Source of the DNA: Hyparrhenia diplandra
Taxonomy: Eukaryota; Streptophyta; Magnoliopsida; Poales; Poaceae
Length of the DNA stretch: 64,000 nucleotides
NCBI GenBank assembly: GCA_015847255.1
Contig: JADLZK010009375.1
Coordinates: 1-64,000, forward strand
Reading direction: 5' to 3'
The notes under the pieces were generated by a model that had not been told where the DNA came from, did not search any database, and saw only the letters and a list, made by a program, of their open reading frames with translations. How positions within the stretch are numbered: position 1 is the stretch's first letter; each line of letters opens with the position of its first letter. A program made the position numbers and the translations under genes. This document shows positions 24,001 to 34,892 of the stretch, piece by piece.

Positions 24001-27000
24001 ATGCATACTTCTCTTACACACTTGACTTTTCATACAAGGGGAGATCGAGGGGCGTTACGAGCCTCGTCCACCGCGCTTCACGATCGGTCGCGAAGCGACA
24101 TCCCGCGGAGGCAACATCCTCGGCAGTAGCATCCCCCGAGGGCGCACGCCGGGCCCATCGGCGCATCCCTGAGACGGCATCCAAAGATCTCCCGTGTCCG
24201 CCTCATAGCTTGACTCTATGGGGGAATACGGAGGGCACACCTCATCTTCAAAGAGAGAGGCCAGCCGCATTGCAAAGACCATCCATGGAGTCGCACAACT
24301 CCTTGGTCTGGCGGCATCGGCGGCGGCCTTCTCGGCGTGGTCGGCCCGTCCCGTCGCCGGAGCCAAGGAAGAAGCCACCCGCGACATTGTTCAAGACCTC
24401 GGGCGCCACCGAGAAATGCGAACAACACCGCCATACACGTCCGCCGCGCACGCCCCCGGAAAAGCGCTCCGAGCTCGGACCGAGGAAGCCGCCCACGGCG
24501 CTCAAGCGATCGCGACCCGAGGGCCCAACCCTCCAGTTGTCCGCCCCGGCGGATGAAGTCCGGACAGGCCTCTTCTAGCTCCCGGTGCGACGACGCTCCC
24601 GCTCCAGCCCTTGGGCGGCGTAGCCGCGGTCTCCACGGCCCTCGGTCCGACCTTTTCCGCCTCCGGCGACAGCACCAAGGTGATATCGGCAAGATGAAGC
24701 GATCAAAGCGCGCAAAACTTTACCAAGGGAGAAGACGTGCCTTGGCACTTCACCGCCGACCCAAAGATCACGTTGTGCTCCTCCGCGAGCGACTTGTGGA
24801 GCCGGTCCTTTTCCTTCCTAAGGGTTTCCCCTGACACCGGCCCCCGATGCGGTATTCAAGGCGTCGCACATCTCCGCCCGCCCTCGCCCCTCCCGGATCG
24901 GTCCCGCCGCCATGAGCCTCCTCCGTGGCCCGGAGGGACCGGCCTCCCCGAGCGCCCTCAAAACCTTGGCTCATCCGAGCCATCTCGCCGCCATCTTGTC
25001 GGCCTCGGACCGGCCTTGATGAGCTCTCGCCGCCAAAGCCCGTCGCCGAGACTCCCTCTCCTCGGCAAGGGCGCAGCCGGACGCCTCGCCTGGGGCCTCG
25101 GATCGCCTTCACCTGCGTCGCCCGAGGGCGTTCCAATTCAGAACGTTCGGCGAAGGAGCTCGGACTTTCTCGGGCGAAATGCGGAGACTCGCGACAGGAC
25201 ACCCCGGATTACGACGCATACACAAAGACGGTAAAGCGAGGGGAATAGCGGCCTAAGACACTCACCGCGTCGACCTCCACGACGCCCGGTCAAAGCGTCA
25301 CCAATCTTCGCGCCAAGGCCGCCGGCGCCCACCGGGCGGATCCGCTCATGAGTTTTCCACGCCAGACCTCGACGATCGTCGATCACCACGGCGGCCGACC
25401 CCGGCACGCCACCCAAGGTCGGGGACCGTCCTAGCGGGTCGGCTCGGGAGGAAACATCGCCTCCACCGGTAACTCCCCGCAGCCTCGGGAACCCGCACCA
25501 ACGTAAGTCCAGGGGTCCCTCACACGGTGACCACGGGCACCGCCCTCACCATTGCCGAAGACGACGGCCGCCAAGAGCCACGTCAAGCCCGGCGCATGGA
25601 GAAGCGGGAAGTCGGGTTGTACGCCCCATGAGCCCCTGATCGCCGGGGAGCCGGCGACGCGGGGCCTCGCCTCCGCCGCCTCGAAGAGCTCCTCCCGAGA
25701 AAACTCCGGGGACGAAGGAGCTTGGCTCCTCGGGAGGCGGCCCGTCGTGAGTCCCCTGGGCGCCGGCCGGCATCGCACGGCCCAGCCCGAGCCCTCCAAG
25801 TCGATCACCATCTACCGGGTGGACGACCCGCCATCACCGCCATGGGCTTGTACCACCTCGGGGAGATCTCGGCCGTCCGGCCGGGCCCGACCCCTCCCGA
25901 GGTGGGGGGGCTAACGCCACGGGGAGCCCAACGCAGAGGGACGACGCCTTGGTGAGACGACCCCGACCCGGGCCCCGGCCGAGGCTTGCGACCGGCCTTC
26001 GGTGGCCTTCTTGGGATGCAAGGACAGTGGGGGCCCCCCGTTTCCGAAGTCAAGAACGCGTCAGAAAGAAGCCAAAAAAATACAAAAAAAAAAAAAAGAA
26101 GCTAACCGCGAAAAACACGAAGGGACTCACGAGGCCCGAGGGATCGCCCCGGGTGGCCGAGGCGCTGGAAGATCGCGACCGGGCGTCGCGACTTTGACGC
26201 GACGGGCCATCTCCTCCACGGTTTCCGTGACACGCGAAGCCGGTGCCCGGACGGGGGTCACCTGGTTCACCCGAACCGCGCGCCTTGCGACGCCGAGGTA
26301 CCCCACGCCGGAGGCGCCGGCTCATCCCGCCGAGCCTCGCCATGTAGTGCCGGGTGACCCACATCGGGTAAAACCCCGAGCCACCGGTGGCCCCGGGGCC
26401 TCGGCCGGAGGAACCCTCGGCGCGCGCGGGGTCGGCAAAGAACCCCCGACGCCGCCTCCGGGCTCATAGCCAAGTCCCGAGTGGGTCGGCAACCCCGTGG
26501 CTCGATCAATACGAGCCCCACATCATCGTCCGACGAGTTCACGATGAACTCTCGTCCTTCTCCTCGTCCCTCGCCCTCCGGTGGTCTGAGGTATCGGGCG
26601 GCCCGCCTGGCCGGCCCTACGGCTGGCACGAGCCACGTTCTTCTTCTTCTTCTCCTCCTTCTTCGACGCCGTGCTCTCTCCCGCCGTTCGAAAGACGGTT
26701 CGCCGCCCGGTAGGCGCGGCATCCGCATTGGGCACGGGCGGAGGAGAGTCGTGATAATTCAAACGACCCCGCAAGAAGACTGAGTAAGAACCACCGCGGC
26801 GGCAAAGAAGGTGACAATAAGACAATGCAAGAACGTCGAAGCCAAAAGGCACTTACCAAGGAGATGTACCCACGCGAGGCGGGCGCATAGGGATCTCCCG
26901 GATCTCGGACGGGTATTGGACCCCAATGCCTCCTTCACCCTCTTGGCCAGGCCATCGGTGGAAGCGAGAAGGGGAGGACATCCGAGACTCTTCAAGACCG

Positions 27001-27870
27001 CGGCCGAGGAGGTCATCGATACATGAGCAAAGGGCGAGCCATCAACGGCAACACCCGACGCCGATGAAAGGCGGCGACCACGCGGCCGCTGCGTTCACAC
27101 CCCATCTCGAGCCGCGGGATCGCCGCCCTCAGCCCTCCAACCGAGGATGATCCGCCGAGGGGACCCCCTAACCACTTATCCGGACGCCGCTTGAGAACGC
27201 GCGCCGGTGTAGGCGGGAAGCGCGTTCCGTCGTTGCGAAGGTAGAACCACTGGTCCCGCCACCCCTTGTTGGAGGAGGTGAGCTTGGAAAGGATGTACCC
27301 ATCGGCTCGGTTCGCCTCGCCGCTCGATCGGACTTGGGAGCGCAACCACCAACGCGTAACGCCCTCCGCGTGGCGCACCCTTTCGCCACCGGGCGTGGTA
27401 AGGTCCGCCTTTAAAAAACCACAACCAAAGGTCCCAATACGGCCGATCCCGGGGAATCCCTCACGAGGGTGACAAAGATGGCGGCCCGGGAGACCGAGTT
27501 CGGGGCGAATGGTGAAGCTCAATGTCGTAGTAATGAAGGATCGCGCGGATAAACCGGCCCGCCGGCATCCCGAACCCACGCCGGTGAAGATCGATCAGCT
27601 CACCACGTAGCCATCGGGGAGGGTTAGGCCCCTCCTCGGTCCAATCCGGGCTATCCACTCCGCCGCCGCTCGGCATTGGCACGAGGGCGAAGAAGCCCCT
27701 TCTCGACAAGGCGCCGGCTTTTCTTCCGTCGTCGTCGTTCTCGGCCACGGCTTCGGCATCGGAGCACACCTCCCTCGTGTTGTCGCCGCCACCAGATTGC
27801 GCCATGGACGAACGGGGAGGACGAGGGCGGCGGCCACCGGGCAACACCGCTCACACGAGCACAAGGCAAG
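24001..27870 (-). pseudogene. Antisense ORF region of A (plant gypsy-associated, PF04195-like; broken)
   Basis: Minus-strand coding-like sequence begins near 27,870. The first 700 bp contain PRWLRGELIDLHRRGFGMPA, GRFIRAILHYYDIELHHSPR, IRPELGLPGRHLCHPREG, RADGYILSKLTSSNKGW and RDQWFYLRNDGTRFPPTPAR. This matches, from memory, the conserved domain PF04195 of plant gypsy-associated proteins: a helical segment with RALLHHYGVELH-like text, then SNKGW..WFYLRND. The rest to about 24,000 is Arg/Ala/Gly-rich with weak conservation with B. There are frame changes at about 27,480 and several further left. The product's role is unknown. Confidence 0.65.
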
Positions 27871-27990
27871 TGGATTTCTCCCTTAATCTCTCCCTATCTT
27901 TCTTTCTATCTCCTAATTGCTGCAAAGAAGAAGGCAAGAAGGCGATGGCAAGAACAAGGGAGCAACTATCGCCGCCGCCCGGCGACCCCC

Positions 27991-27999
27991 ATATTTATA
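27991..27999 (-). promoter_or_regulatory. TATA-like box upstream of the antisense ORF in A
   Basis: The minus strand reads CCCTATAAATATGGGGGTCG, about 130 bp before the first codons of the antisense ORF. The same box and flanks are present in B at 14,261. Confidence 0.5.
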
Positions 28000-28905
28000 G
28001 GGAAGGGAAGGCAAACCGCCGGCCCGAGCAAACGAACCGACGCTGGAATGGACGGCCCACGATGGAACGGGAACCGCTCATCCAACGGCTCGGCCCGCGG
28101 TGGAGCCGCCAATCGTGAGCATTAATGCACCTTGACGGCGCTCTCGACACGCCCCCGACAAGAGCCACGTGGCCACGCCCCATCGGACCGAACCGCCACG
28201 CCGCCGAGGGCGCGGCAAGCGAGACGCCTCGCCTTCCATTCGGGGGTAAAACCGTCCGCCATCCATATCCAGCAGCGCCCGACCCTAAGGGGCAAAAAGT
28301 CCCGTTGACGGTTCCGCCCGCGGGGCCAAACGAGCTCGGGCCGACGCGACGCCAACGCACCTTTTACGTTCCGCAGGTTGCCAGCCGGGCCCCCACGGGG
28401 TTTTCTACGCCGCCCAGGATAACCCGAGCCAGGGGACAGGATGGAAATGCACAACCGGCTATACCCGGCCCTCCGGGGGCTTTGGATTTCCCCGAACGTG
28501 TTTAAGACCCGCGGTCTTTGTTTATAGAGATGTCCCATCCGTGGAGGCCTCACAGGGCCCTCGGGGGTTGACTTGTCAAACCCCGAGATCCGTAAACGGT
28601 CCGTAGGTTCTCATGGGGTGAATCCTAGATCACACAGCCGACCCTTGCTCGGCCGAGGGCACGGGCACCCCGCTTAAACCGCACCACAACGCTCACCGGA
28701 GCGTGTCACATTCGGGCTTACAGGGGGCATTGTGGCACGTCTCCCCTCCTCCTCCCAGAGGGCGACAGAGGAGCGTATACTTAAAGTCGAGGAAGCCCGG
28801 GACGACCTTGCGCACATAAGCGCGGGCCTCGCCGCCCACTAAAAAACAAACAGACTCCGCACAAACAAGCGCACTTAAGAGTTTTTTCGGCCTTTGCCGG
28901 CGAGG

Positions 28906-28912
28906 TATAAAA
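28906..28912 (+). promoter_or_regulatory. TATA-like box before the 3' LTR of A
   Basis: GGTATAAAAGACCTCGAAGG lies 171 bp before the 3' LTR and is conserved with B at 15,165. Confidence 0.35.
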
Positions 28913-29055
28913 GACCTCGAAGGAATCCGCCATTCCATTCAAGGCCTCGGGGGCTACACTCCAACTAAGGGCAAGGCGCACCCATTGTAGACGAACCACC
29001 CCGAGAAAAAACAAGGCGACGGAACGGCACAACCCCCAGAGGCGAGTCCACACTT

Positions 29056-29076
29056 TCGCTCGGGGCTCGGGGCTAC
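29056..29076 (+). other. Polypurine-tract-like region of A
   Basis: A G-rich CGGGGCTCGGGGCTAC stretch ends directly at the LTR start, where the plus-strand primer of an LTR element would lie. It is interrupted by pyrimidines. Confidence 0.45.
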
Positions 29077-30387
29077 TGTCGGGGACCCTAAATATTGGGC
29101 CCCGAGACATTCTCCAAACAACGAGAATCTGCCGCCCATCGGGGCCCAAGAAACCTAGCCTCGCCATCATCCCACTTAGAAGGACAGCCCAACGGGCGAC
29201 GACGGACCAGGCCAAGGAGCCACGGCGCATGCATGAAGCCGGAGCCGCCCACGAGCGGCTCCATCGGGTCGCCACGGCGAAGGATGTCGACCGGGAGCTC
29301 GCTATGCTCGAAGGACAAGGTCGGGGCCTTTACAAGACGGAGAACCGAACGCCCACGTCATCACCAACCCAGGGCTCGGACTCGGCCCCAATCTCCGTCT
29401 CGCCCAAAGGGTGGCCTAGCTCACCGACCCGGACGAAGCCTCCGTCTCGCCCGAGGGTGGCCTAGCTCACCACCCTCGGGCACAAAATCTCCGCCCGAGG
29501 GAGACCCAGCTCTCCATCCTCGGGCGAGGTGTCTAACTCCACTCACCCGGTGGTCGACCCTCGGGTATGGAGGTTCCGTCTAAAGGAAGGGAAACTTTGT
29601 GCATTTAATGCGGTCACACGGCAGACGAGGCGCCCGGGGCCATCGACATCACCGCCAGATCCGTCGGTCCGGATCACTTCCCAAACCGACCGATGGGACA
29701 CAAAGGCGAACAGGTGACATATTACGCCGCCCAAAGACGGAAACGAGGACAACTTTGTTCATTTCCTAGAAACACGGCCAAGACGCCCACGTTGGGCCGG
29801 ACCCTCGGGGCTCATGACACGCCAAGAACCCGGCGTCTCGCGGGCGCCCTCGCCATGCGGACCGTGAGGGACGCCTCGCTGCACCTCGGGGGCCACCAGG
29901 GGCACGCGCCCCGCCATCGGATCAAGACGCGTGTCTTCATCAAACGACATCCAAGCCAACCAACCCTCGGCCGCGCACATGCAACAAGTATAGCCTCGAA
30001 TTAGCCACCTAGGCACCCACATATGTAAACATTACCTCCCTCTTTCTCCTATAAAAGGGGGAGTAATGCCCCATTAGCGGGGGGGATCCGGACCCGAATC
30101 GGGCCAGAGAAAATCGACCACCACCACCACTACCACGATCGTGGGGCTTGAGACCACTTCTCTCCCTCCTCACGCTTGTAACCCCTACTACAAGCTCTCC
30201 TTTTGAGCGAGGTAACACGAAGCAGACACCACCCGCTGGGACGTAGGGCCCCCGCTGGCCCGAACCAGGATAAACCCGCCGTGTCCGTGTCCATCTTGCG
30301 CCACGCCATTGGGGGGGAGGAGGCACACGGCCTAGAAATTCTTTATTGCCCAGGCACCCGAGGCACCCCGGTCCCCTAACGCCGACA
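29077..30387 (+). repeat. 3' LTR of element A
   Basis: It starts TGTCGGGGACCC and ends CTAACGCCGACA, giving the short inverted ends TGTCGG/CCGACA with TG...CA. Length is 1,311 bp. The TATA box is at 30,050. It is followed by TATCT and then AT-rich non-element DNA. Confidence 0.9.
30050..30056 (+). promoter_or_regulatory. TATA box of the 3' LTR of A
   Basis: TATAAAA is followed by GGGGGAGTAATGCCCC. If active, this box could start transcripts running rightward into the flanking DNA toward CAMTA, 4.8 kb away. Confidence 0.55.
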
Positions 30388-31057
30388 TATCTACTACACC
30401 TATATAGAGAACCCCTATTAAGGAGTTATCTCAACATGCACCTCAAAGAACCTCACTAAGACCATGACATACCGGGCAGCCCTTTGCTTTGAACTAACTA
30501 AAAAATATTATAACACACATACCAAAAAACCAAATTAAATTCCGACTACACCATTGAATTCCTTTTAATAAATCCTTCAAAACTAGATCTCATATGAATA
30601 TATGGATAAAATTATAGGTGAGACCCATCGATGGTAGTTGGTATAGAGTAAAGTAAAAAATAAAAAAAAAGAGAATGAAAAAAAAAGGGGAAAAGAAAAA
30701 AAAAATAGGAAGGTGATAGTAATATTCTAACTCATTGATTTCTTCTTCGTACCCGCGACAACGTAGGGAATCTCACCTAGTATCATAAGAAATAATAATC
30801 ATTACGAGATTCGACATGAAATATATTTTCATGAGATATTTATTTGGAGCCATGATTGTTAATATATTTATAAATTTATTTTTAGTCTCACTTAAAATAA
30901 GTTAGCTTTGAGCAAATCTGAAACTACATTATGATGTAGTAATTTCTTTACATATAAAAAAAGTTTGACTAGGACTAAACTTGTAATATTTGGAACGAAA
31001 AGAGGCGTAATTAAATGGGTAAAGCTGCTGCATTTATTAATAAAACTTTCAAAGGTA
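30388..31057. other. AT-rich intergenic stretch
   Basis: Next to the retrotransposon, this is AT-rich with an A/G-rich low-complexity run (30,650-30,710). I see no gene. Confidence 0.5.
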
Positions 31058-31328
31058 CTTCCTCCGTCTCAAAAAAAAAAAAAATGTAAATCTAGTTTTC
31101 AAGGAGTCAAACAATTTCAATTTTGATCAAATTTATATAAAATAGTACTAATATTTTATGTCATAATAAGTATCTTTAGATTAATCATGTAATATATTTC
31201 TATACTATATCTACTGGGAGATAAAAATGCTAGTAAATTTTTTTGTATAAATTTAGTTAAAATTAAAATCATTTAACTTCTTAGGAAACGAAATTTTATT
31301 ATTATTTTTGTTTTTGAGACTGAGGGAG
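31058..31328. mobile_element. Stowaway-like MITE
   Basis: The left end CTTCCTCCGTCTCAAAA and the right end TTTTTGAGACTGAGGGAG form inverted repeats of the Stowaway (Tc1/mariner) type. The left end is preceded by TA. The inside is AT-rich and noncoding, 271 bp in total. Confidence 0.65.
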
Positions 31329-31835
31329 CAGGAGTAATAGGCAGACCCACCTAGCGTAGCCTTCAATTAATCATCACTCCTTTGGTTGGATTCATCTTGA
31401 TGACAGTAATTTACTTCTCTTTGCCAGTCGGTACGGTGGTAGTACACATTTGTTCGGTGGTGCAGGCATCCATTAACTTTTTGTTGGTACTTATCGCAGA
31501 AAAACCCCTTTGGTGAGAGATCGATCACCCGGTGGCCCTCATCCAGCCCTCTGGATGTACGGCTGCAACTGCAGTCTGCATGCGAGTTGGCAATGGAACT
31601 GTCGGAGTCGATAGACCATTGACTAGGTGGACCCGCTCATCATCAGCAAAAAATAATGGGAGTGTAAATACAGTGTCCTCTGTCCGTTGCAAGGGTACAC
31701 GTATCATCTTATGGTAAATCAAGTAAAGTAATTTTAAGTTTAACTAGATTTATAAAATATAGCATTAATATTTTTGTTTCTAAATAGCATTGTTACAATA
31801 AACTAATGATATTTTATTTATTTATTATAAATATT

Positions 31836-32467
31836 ACCCCCTCTATCCCAATATACAATTTGTTTTAGCGTTTGAAGGATGTCTCAAGATACAAGACGTT
31901 TTAGGGCTTCACCAACGCTCTGCTGGCATCTTGCCTCGTGCTCCACGTATTCACTGGTTGTCCACGTATTCGCTGGTAGTAGTTTCGCAGTGTGTCAGGG
32001 TCTCCTGTAGAGGATGCAGCTGCTTCAGCTGACAAAAGCTGTGGGCAGCAACTGGAGCGCGCGATGGGGCGACGAGGCAGCTGCTTTGGCTCAGGACCAC
32101 TGCCAGGAATAAGGTGACGTTTGGAGTGCTCTGGCAGGAATAATTGAAAAGATCTTTTGGTGACGTTTGGAGCTAAAACTTGTGGCACGAAAACAGCTCT
32201 TTACTAACTTGCAGCTTGCGTTGTAAAAATTTGTGGCCAAACCTACTGTGCTGATGTGGACTGGTCTTTTAATCTGAGGCAGTACGCAACTACCGCCCGC
32301 GTTGAAGAAGCCCTTAGATGCTAGAGCTACACCTGAGCAGCTACGGTTTGCAGCTTTGTAGCTTGTAGCAACTCGAAGCAGCATGCAGCTGGCTCATTCA
32401 ATGACTATGGTTACATGAGTTTTTTTGCTTCGCTAGAACGGTCTTTAATCTAGGACGGAGGGAGTAC
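31836..32467. mobile_element. Stowaway-like ends around a mixed intergenic segment
   Basis: The left end TACCCCCTCTATCCCAATATA and the right end CTAGGACGGAGGGAGTA look like Stowaway ends 630 bp apart. They may be one element interrupted by other DNA or two partial elements. The middle (31,910-32,400) has short internal repeats (CCACGTATTC twice, GTGACGTTTGGAG twice). No coding signal. Confidence 0.4.
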
Positions 32468-33347
32468 TCGTGAAGAGAGAGATAAACTCTTTAAGACGAA
32501 GGGATAAAGTATGGTCTTACTGCCTGTATAATTTTATTTTGTTCTAAGTCAAACTATCTTAGATTTGATTAATTTATGCATAATAGTATTACCGTCCATA
32601 ACTCCAAACAAGTAAGATATATATATATTCCATAACAAATATATATATAACTCTTATTCACTCAAATTGCAAATAGTTTTGACTTTTACATATACATAGC
32701 TTTTACCATGTATCTAGAGTCTAGACATACTGTATATAACAAAATCTATGTACCTAAAAGAGTCAAAACTACTTACAATTTAAAATAGAGGGAGTATTTG
32801 ATAACAATTAATATTAATACGATTATGTGGAACCTTCGTCCCAAAAACACTCTCAAGCCATGCTTGTTGGCATCCTAATCCACCACAATCCATATTGTGG
32901 ATTGGGATGGAATAATGTGGATGGTTTCCACACTAAACCGTCGGAACAGACAATACAAACTTGCACTTGCTGAGTCAAGCAAGAGCAAGCCAGTAAAGTA
33001 AACAGTGCAAGGCACTGACACACATGCCTTCCGAAGTCGACTTGAGTGAGAGAGTGAGAAACCGGGACTTGCGGCGCTAGTTGTTCCAACGAAACAGATG
33101 CATCATGCATGCAAAGCATCGACGACATGGATCGTATCGGTCAACGGTCAAGGTACGACAAAGCAAGGCTGGGTGAGAAGGAAGTGTGAACATGTTGGGT
33201 CCCATCGATCAAGCCATTGGCTGCGACAGGCAGTTCCGTTGCTACTAGATCTCTGCTCGTACGGGTAGGTTCAATCCAACATCCGTGTCCACACGTGCGT
33301 AAGCATAATGTCTTGGATTGACTTTAGACTTTGTATAGTACAGTAAG
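32468..33347. other. Intergenic stretch
   Basis: Mostly AT-rich. AATAGAGGGAGTA near 32,785 is another MITE-like end. No gene seen. Confidence 0.4.
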
Positions 33348-33578
33348 AGAGTGTTTAATTTACAAAAAATAACAAAAAAATATTACCGTACCCGTCACAT
33401 CGAATCATTTGCCTTCTACAAGAAACATTAAATGTATTTAACTAAACAAATTAATTGTACAGAGTGCGAGACGAATTTTTTGAGCTTAGTCAATCAATGA
33501 TAGGACAATAATTATCAAATACAAACGATTGTGCTATAGTAACCGAACCCAAAATATTACACCAACTAAATACCCTCT
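33348..33578. mobile_element. MITE with AGAG(G)GTATTTA-type ends
   Basis: The left end AGAGTGTTTAATTTAC and the complement of the right end, AGAGGGTATTTAGTTGG, form imperfect inverted repeats. The length is 231 bp. AAG flanks both sides and may be a 3-bp target duplication, as in PIF/Harbinger elements. Confidence 0.5.
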
Positions 33579-33739
33579 AAGTGAATCGTCGGATGAGCTA
33601 GTCGACACACACTTCGGATCTGACGGTCGATCGTCGCGTGTCTCCGATCACAATCACTGCGGACCAGGCATAATGTCTTGACGGGGGATTCATAATTTGT
33701 TTTTTGTCTTGCTCTTAGAAGATTAGAAGGCAACAGGTA

Positions 33740-34110
33740 AGGGTTTGTTTGAATCATTCAATTTCTCTGGGGATTAGAGGGAATTGAGGGGTAAATCAGT
33801 TTAATTCCCGCTCGATACCCTCCAATTCGGAGCGGAAACGATTGAATCTAACTAAGCTACCGAAACAACGCGAGGCTGCCACAGATCGCGTATGGCCATG
33901 TTTAGTTGGTGAAATATATTGTCCGCAGAACACTTTTCGTTTGTATTTGGTAATTATTATCCTACTATGGACTAACAGATCTCAAAAGATTTGTCTCGGA
34001 CTTTTTCACCAAATCGTGTAATTAGTTTTTATTTACTTACATTTAATCTTTCCATTTATACGTCAAAATATTTGATATGACCGGTAATGTAACACTTTTT
34101 GGCCCAAGTA
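33740..34110. mobile_element. MITE remnants upstream of CAMTA
   Basis: Two pieces lie here. At 33,740-33,860, a GGGAATTGAGGGGTAAATC stretch resembles in reverse the segment at 56,640-56,740. At 33,893-34,105, a piece starting GGCCATGTTTAGTTGG has internal text shared with the MITE at 52,936 (GGTAATTATTATCCTA, TCGTCTC-like, GTGTAATTAGT). Both are noncoding. Confidence 0.4.
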
Positions 34111-34892
34111 GTACTACTCCAGTAGTAATTGCCATGTATTCGTTTCAAGATCCCATAATGCTGTTGTTGATTCTTGATGTGCCGGTGCCGGTACAGCCAG
34201 ATAAGCCCTGGTTTTATTAGTTTTGTTTAATTAAGGCGAAAGCATGCTTGTCACCTACTACTGTCCCTCTCATGGTGGAGACGCAGAGGTGGCGCCTCCC
34301 CTCCCTCCCTCCTCCTCCAACTGCGGCAACGCTTGTCCTTTCCTGTCTGTGGCTCACAAGCGAATGTGTGCTTGCGACACTGACACCGAGCCCCGCCGCG
34401 GTACGGTCCAGCCTCCAGCAATCCAGCGGCGCCGATTGCAGATCCGCCGCCTCCCTCCTCAATCAACTGGTGAATGAAGAGAGAGAGAGAAAAAAAAAAA
34501 AACTCAGCAACCGCCGCGCTGCGCTCGCGCAGGGGCCGGCCAGGGAATCTGCCGCCGTGGCGCGCACTTTCCCCTTTCCTCCGGCTGCTCTCACGTGTTC
34601 ATCGTTTCTTCTCGCTCCATCCATTATTCATTCATCGTTCCATCCCTCTCCCCATCAGTCGGCGCGTTGCTATCGCCTGGCAACAAGAAGAAGAGTTTGC
34701 GCGTCTCGCGACTGAACTGCCACTCGGCGGCGACTTGGACTTGACTTCCGGGCAACTGGGTGGGCGAGGAGAGGAGAGGAGAGGAGAGGGGGGCCATCCC
34801 ACAGGGTTTAAATCGGCCTCGGCCCCGCCGCGAGTTCTTGCTGGATTCGCTCTGAGCGGGGCGACCGGGCGAGGACTTGCCGGCGCGGCGCG
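34111..34892 (+). promoter_or_regulatory. CAMTA upstream region and probable 5' leader
   Basis: The base composition changes to GC-rich from 34,240. Low-complexity runs typical of plant leaders are GAGAGAGAGA at 34,476 and GGAGA repeats at 34,769-34,793. TTTAAAT lies at 34,806, but I cannot place the transcription start. Long frames here on both strands have no recognisable product. Confidence 0.45.

Larger units (their letters stand above)
1..30387 (+). mobile_element. Outer Ty3/gypsy LTR retrotransposon A (Tat/RIRE2-like), interrupted by element B
   Basis: This is a long terminal repeat retrotransposon whose 5' LTR is split by a second element. Position 1 aligns with position 29 of the 3' LTR, so the true left end lies about 28 bp outside the window. 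Internal order is PBS, gag, protease, RT, RNase H, integrase, then a long 3' region carrying an antisense ORF, then the 3' LTR. Gene order (integrase last), an extra RNase H-like segment, an antisense ORF and a protease with a DGGSS active site fit the Tat lineage (RIRE2/Retrosat-like families), from family knowledge. Coding domains are broken by many 1-3 bp indels, so it is not autonomous as written. The bases after the 3' LTR (TATCT, 30,388-30,392) should be the target duplication; the matching copy lies outside the window. Confidence 0.9.
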
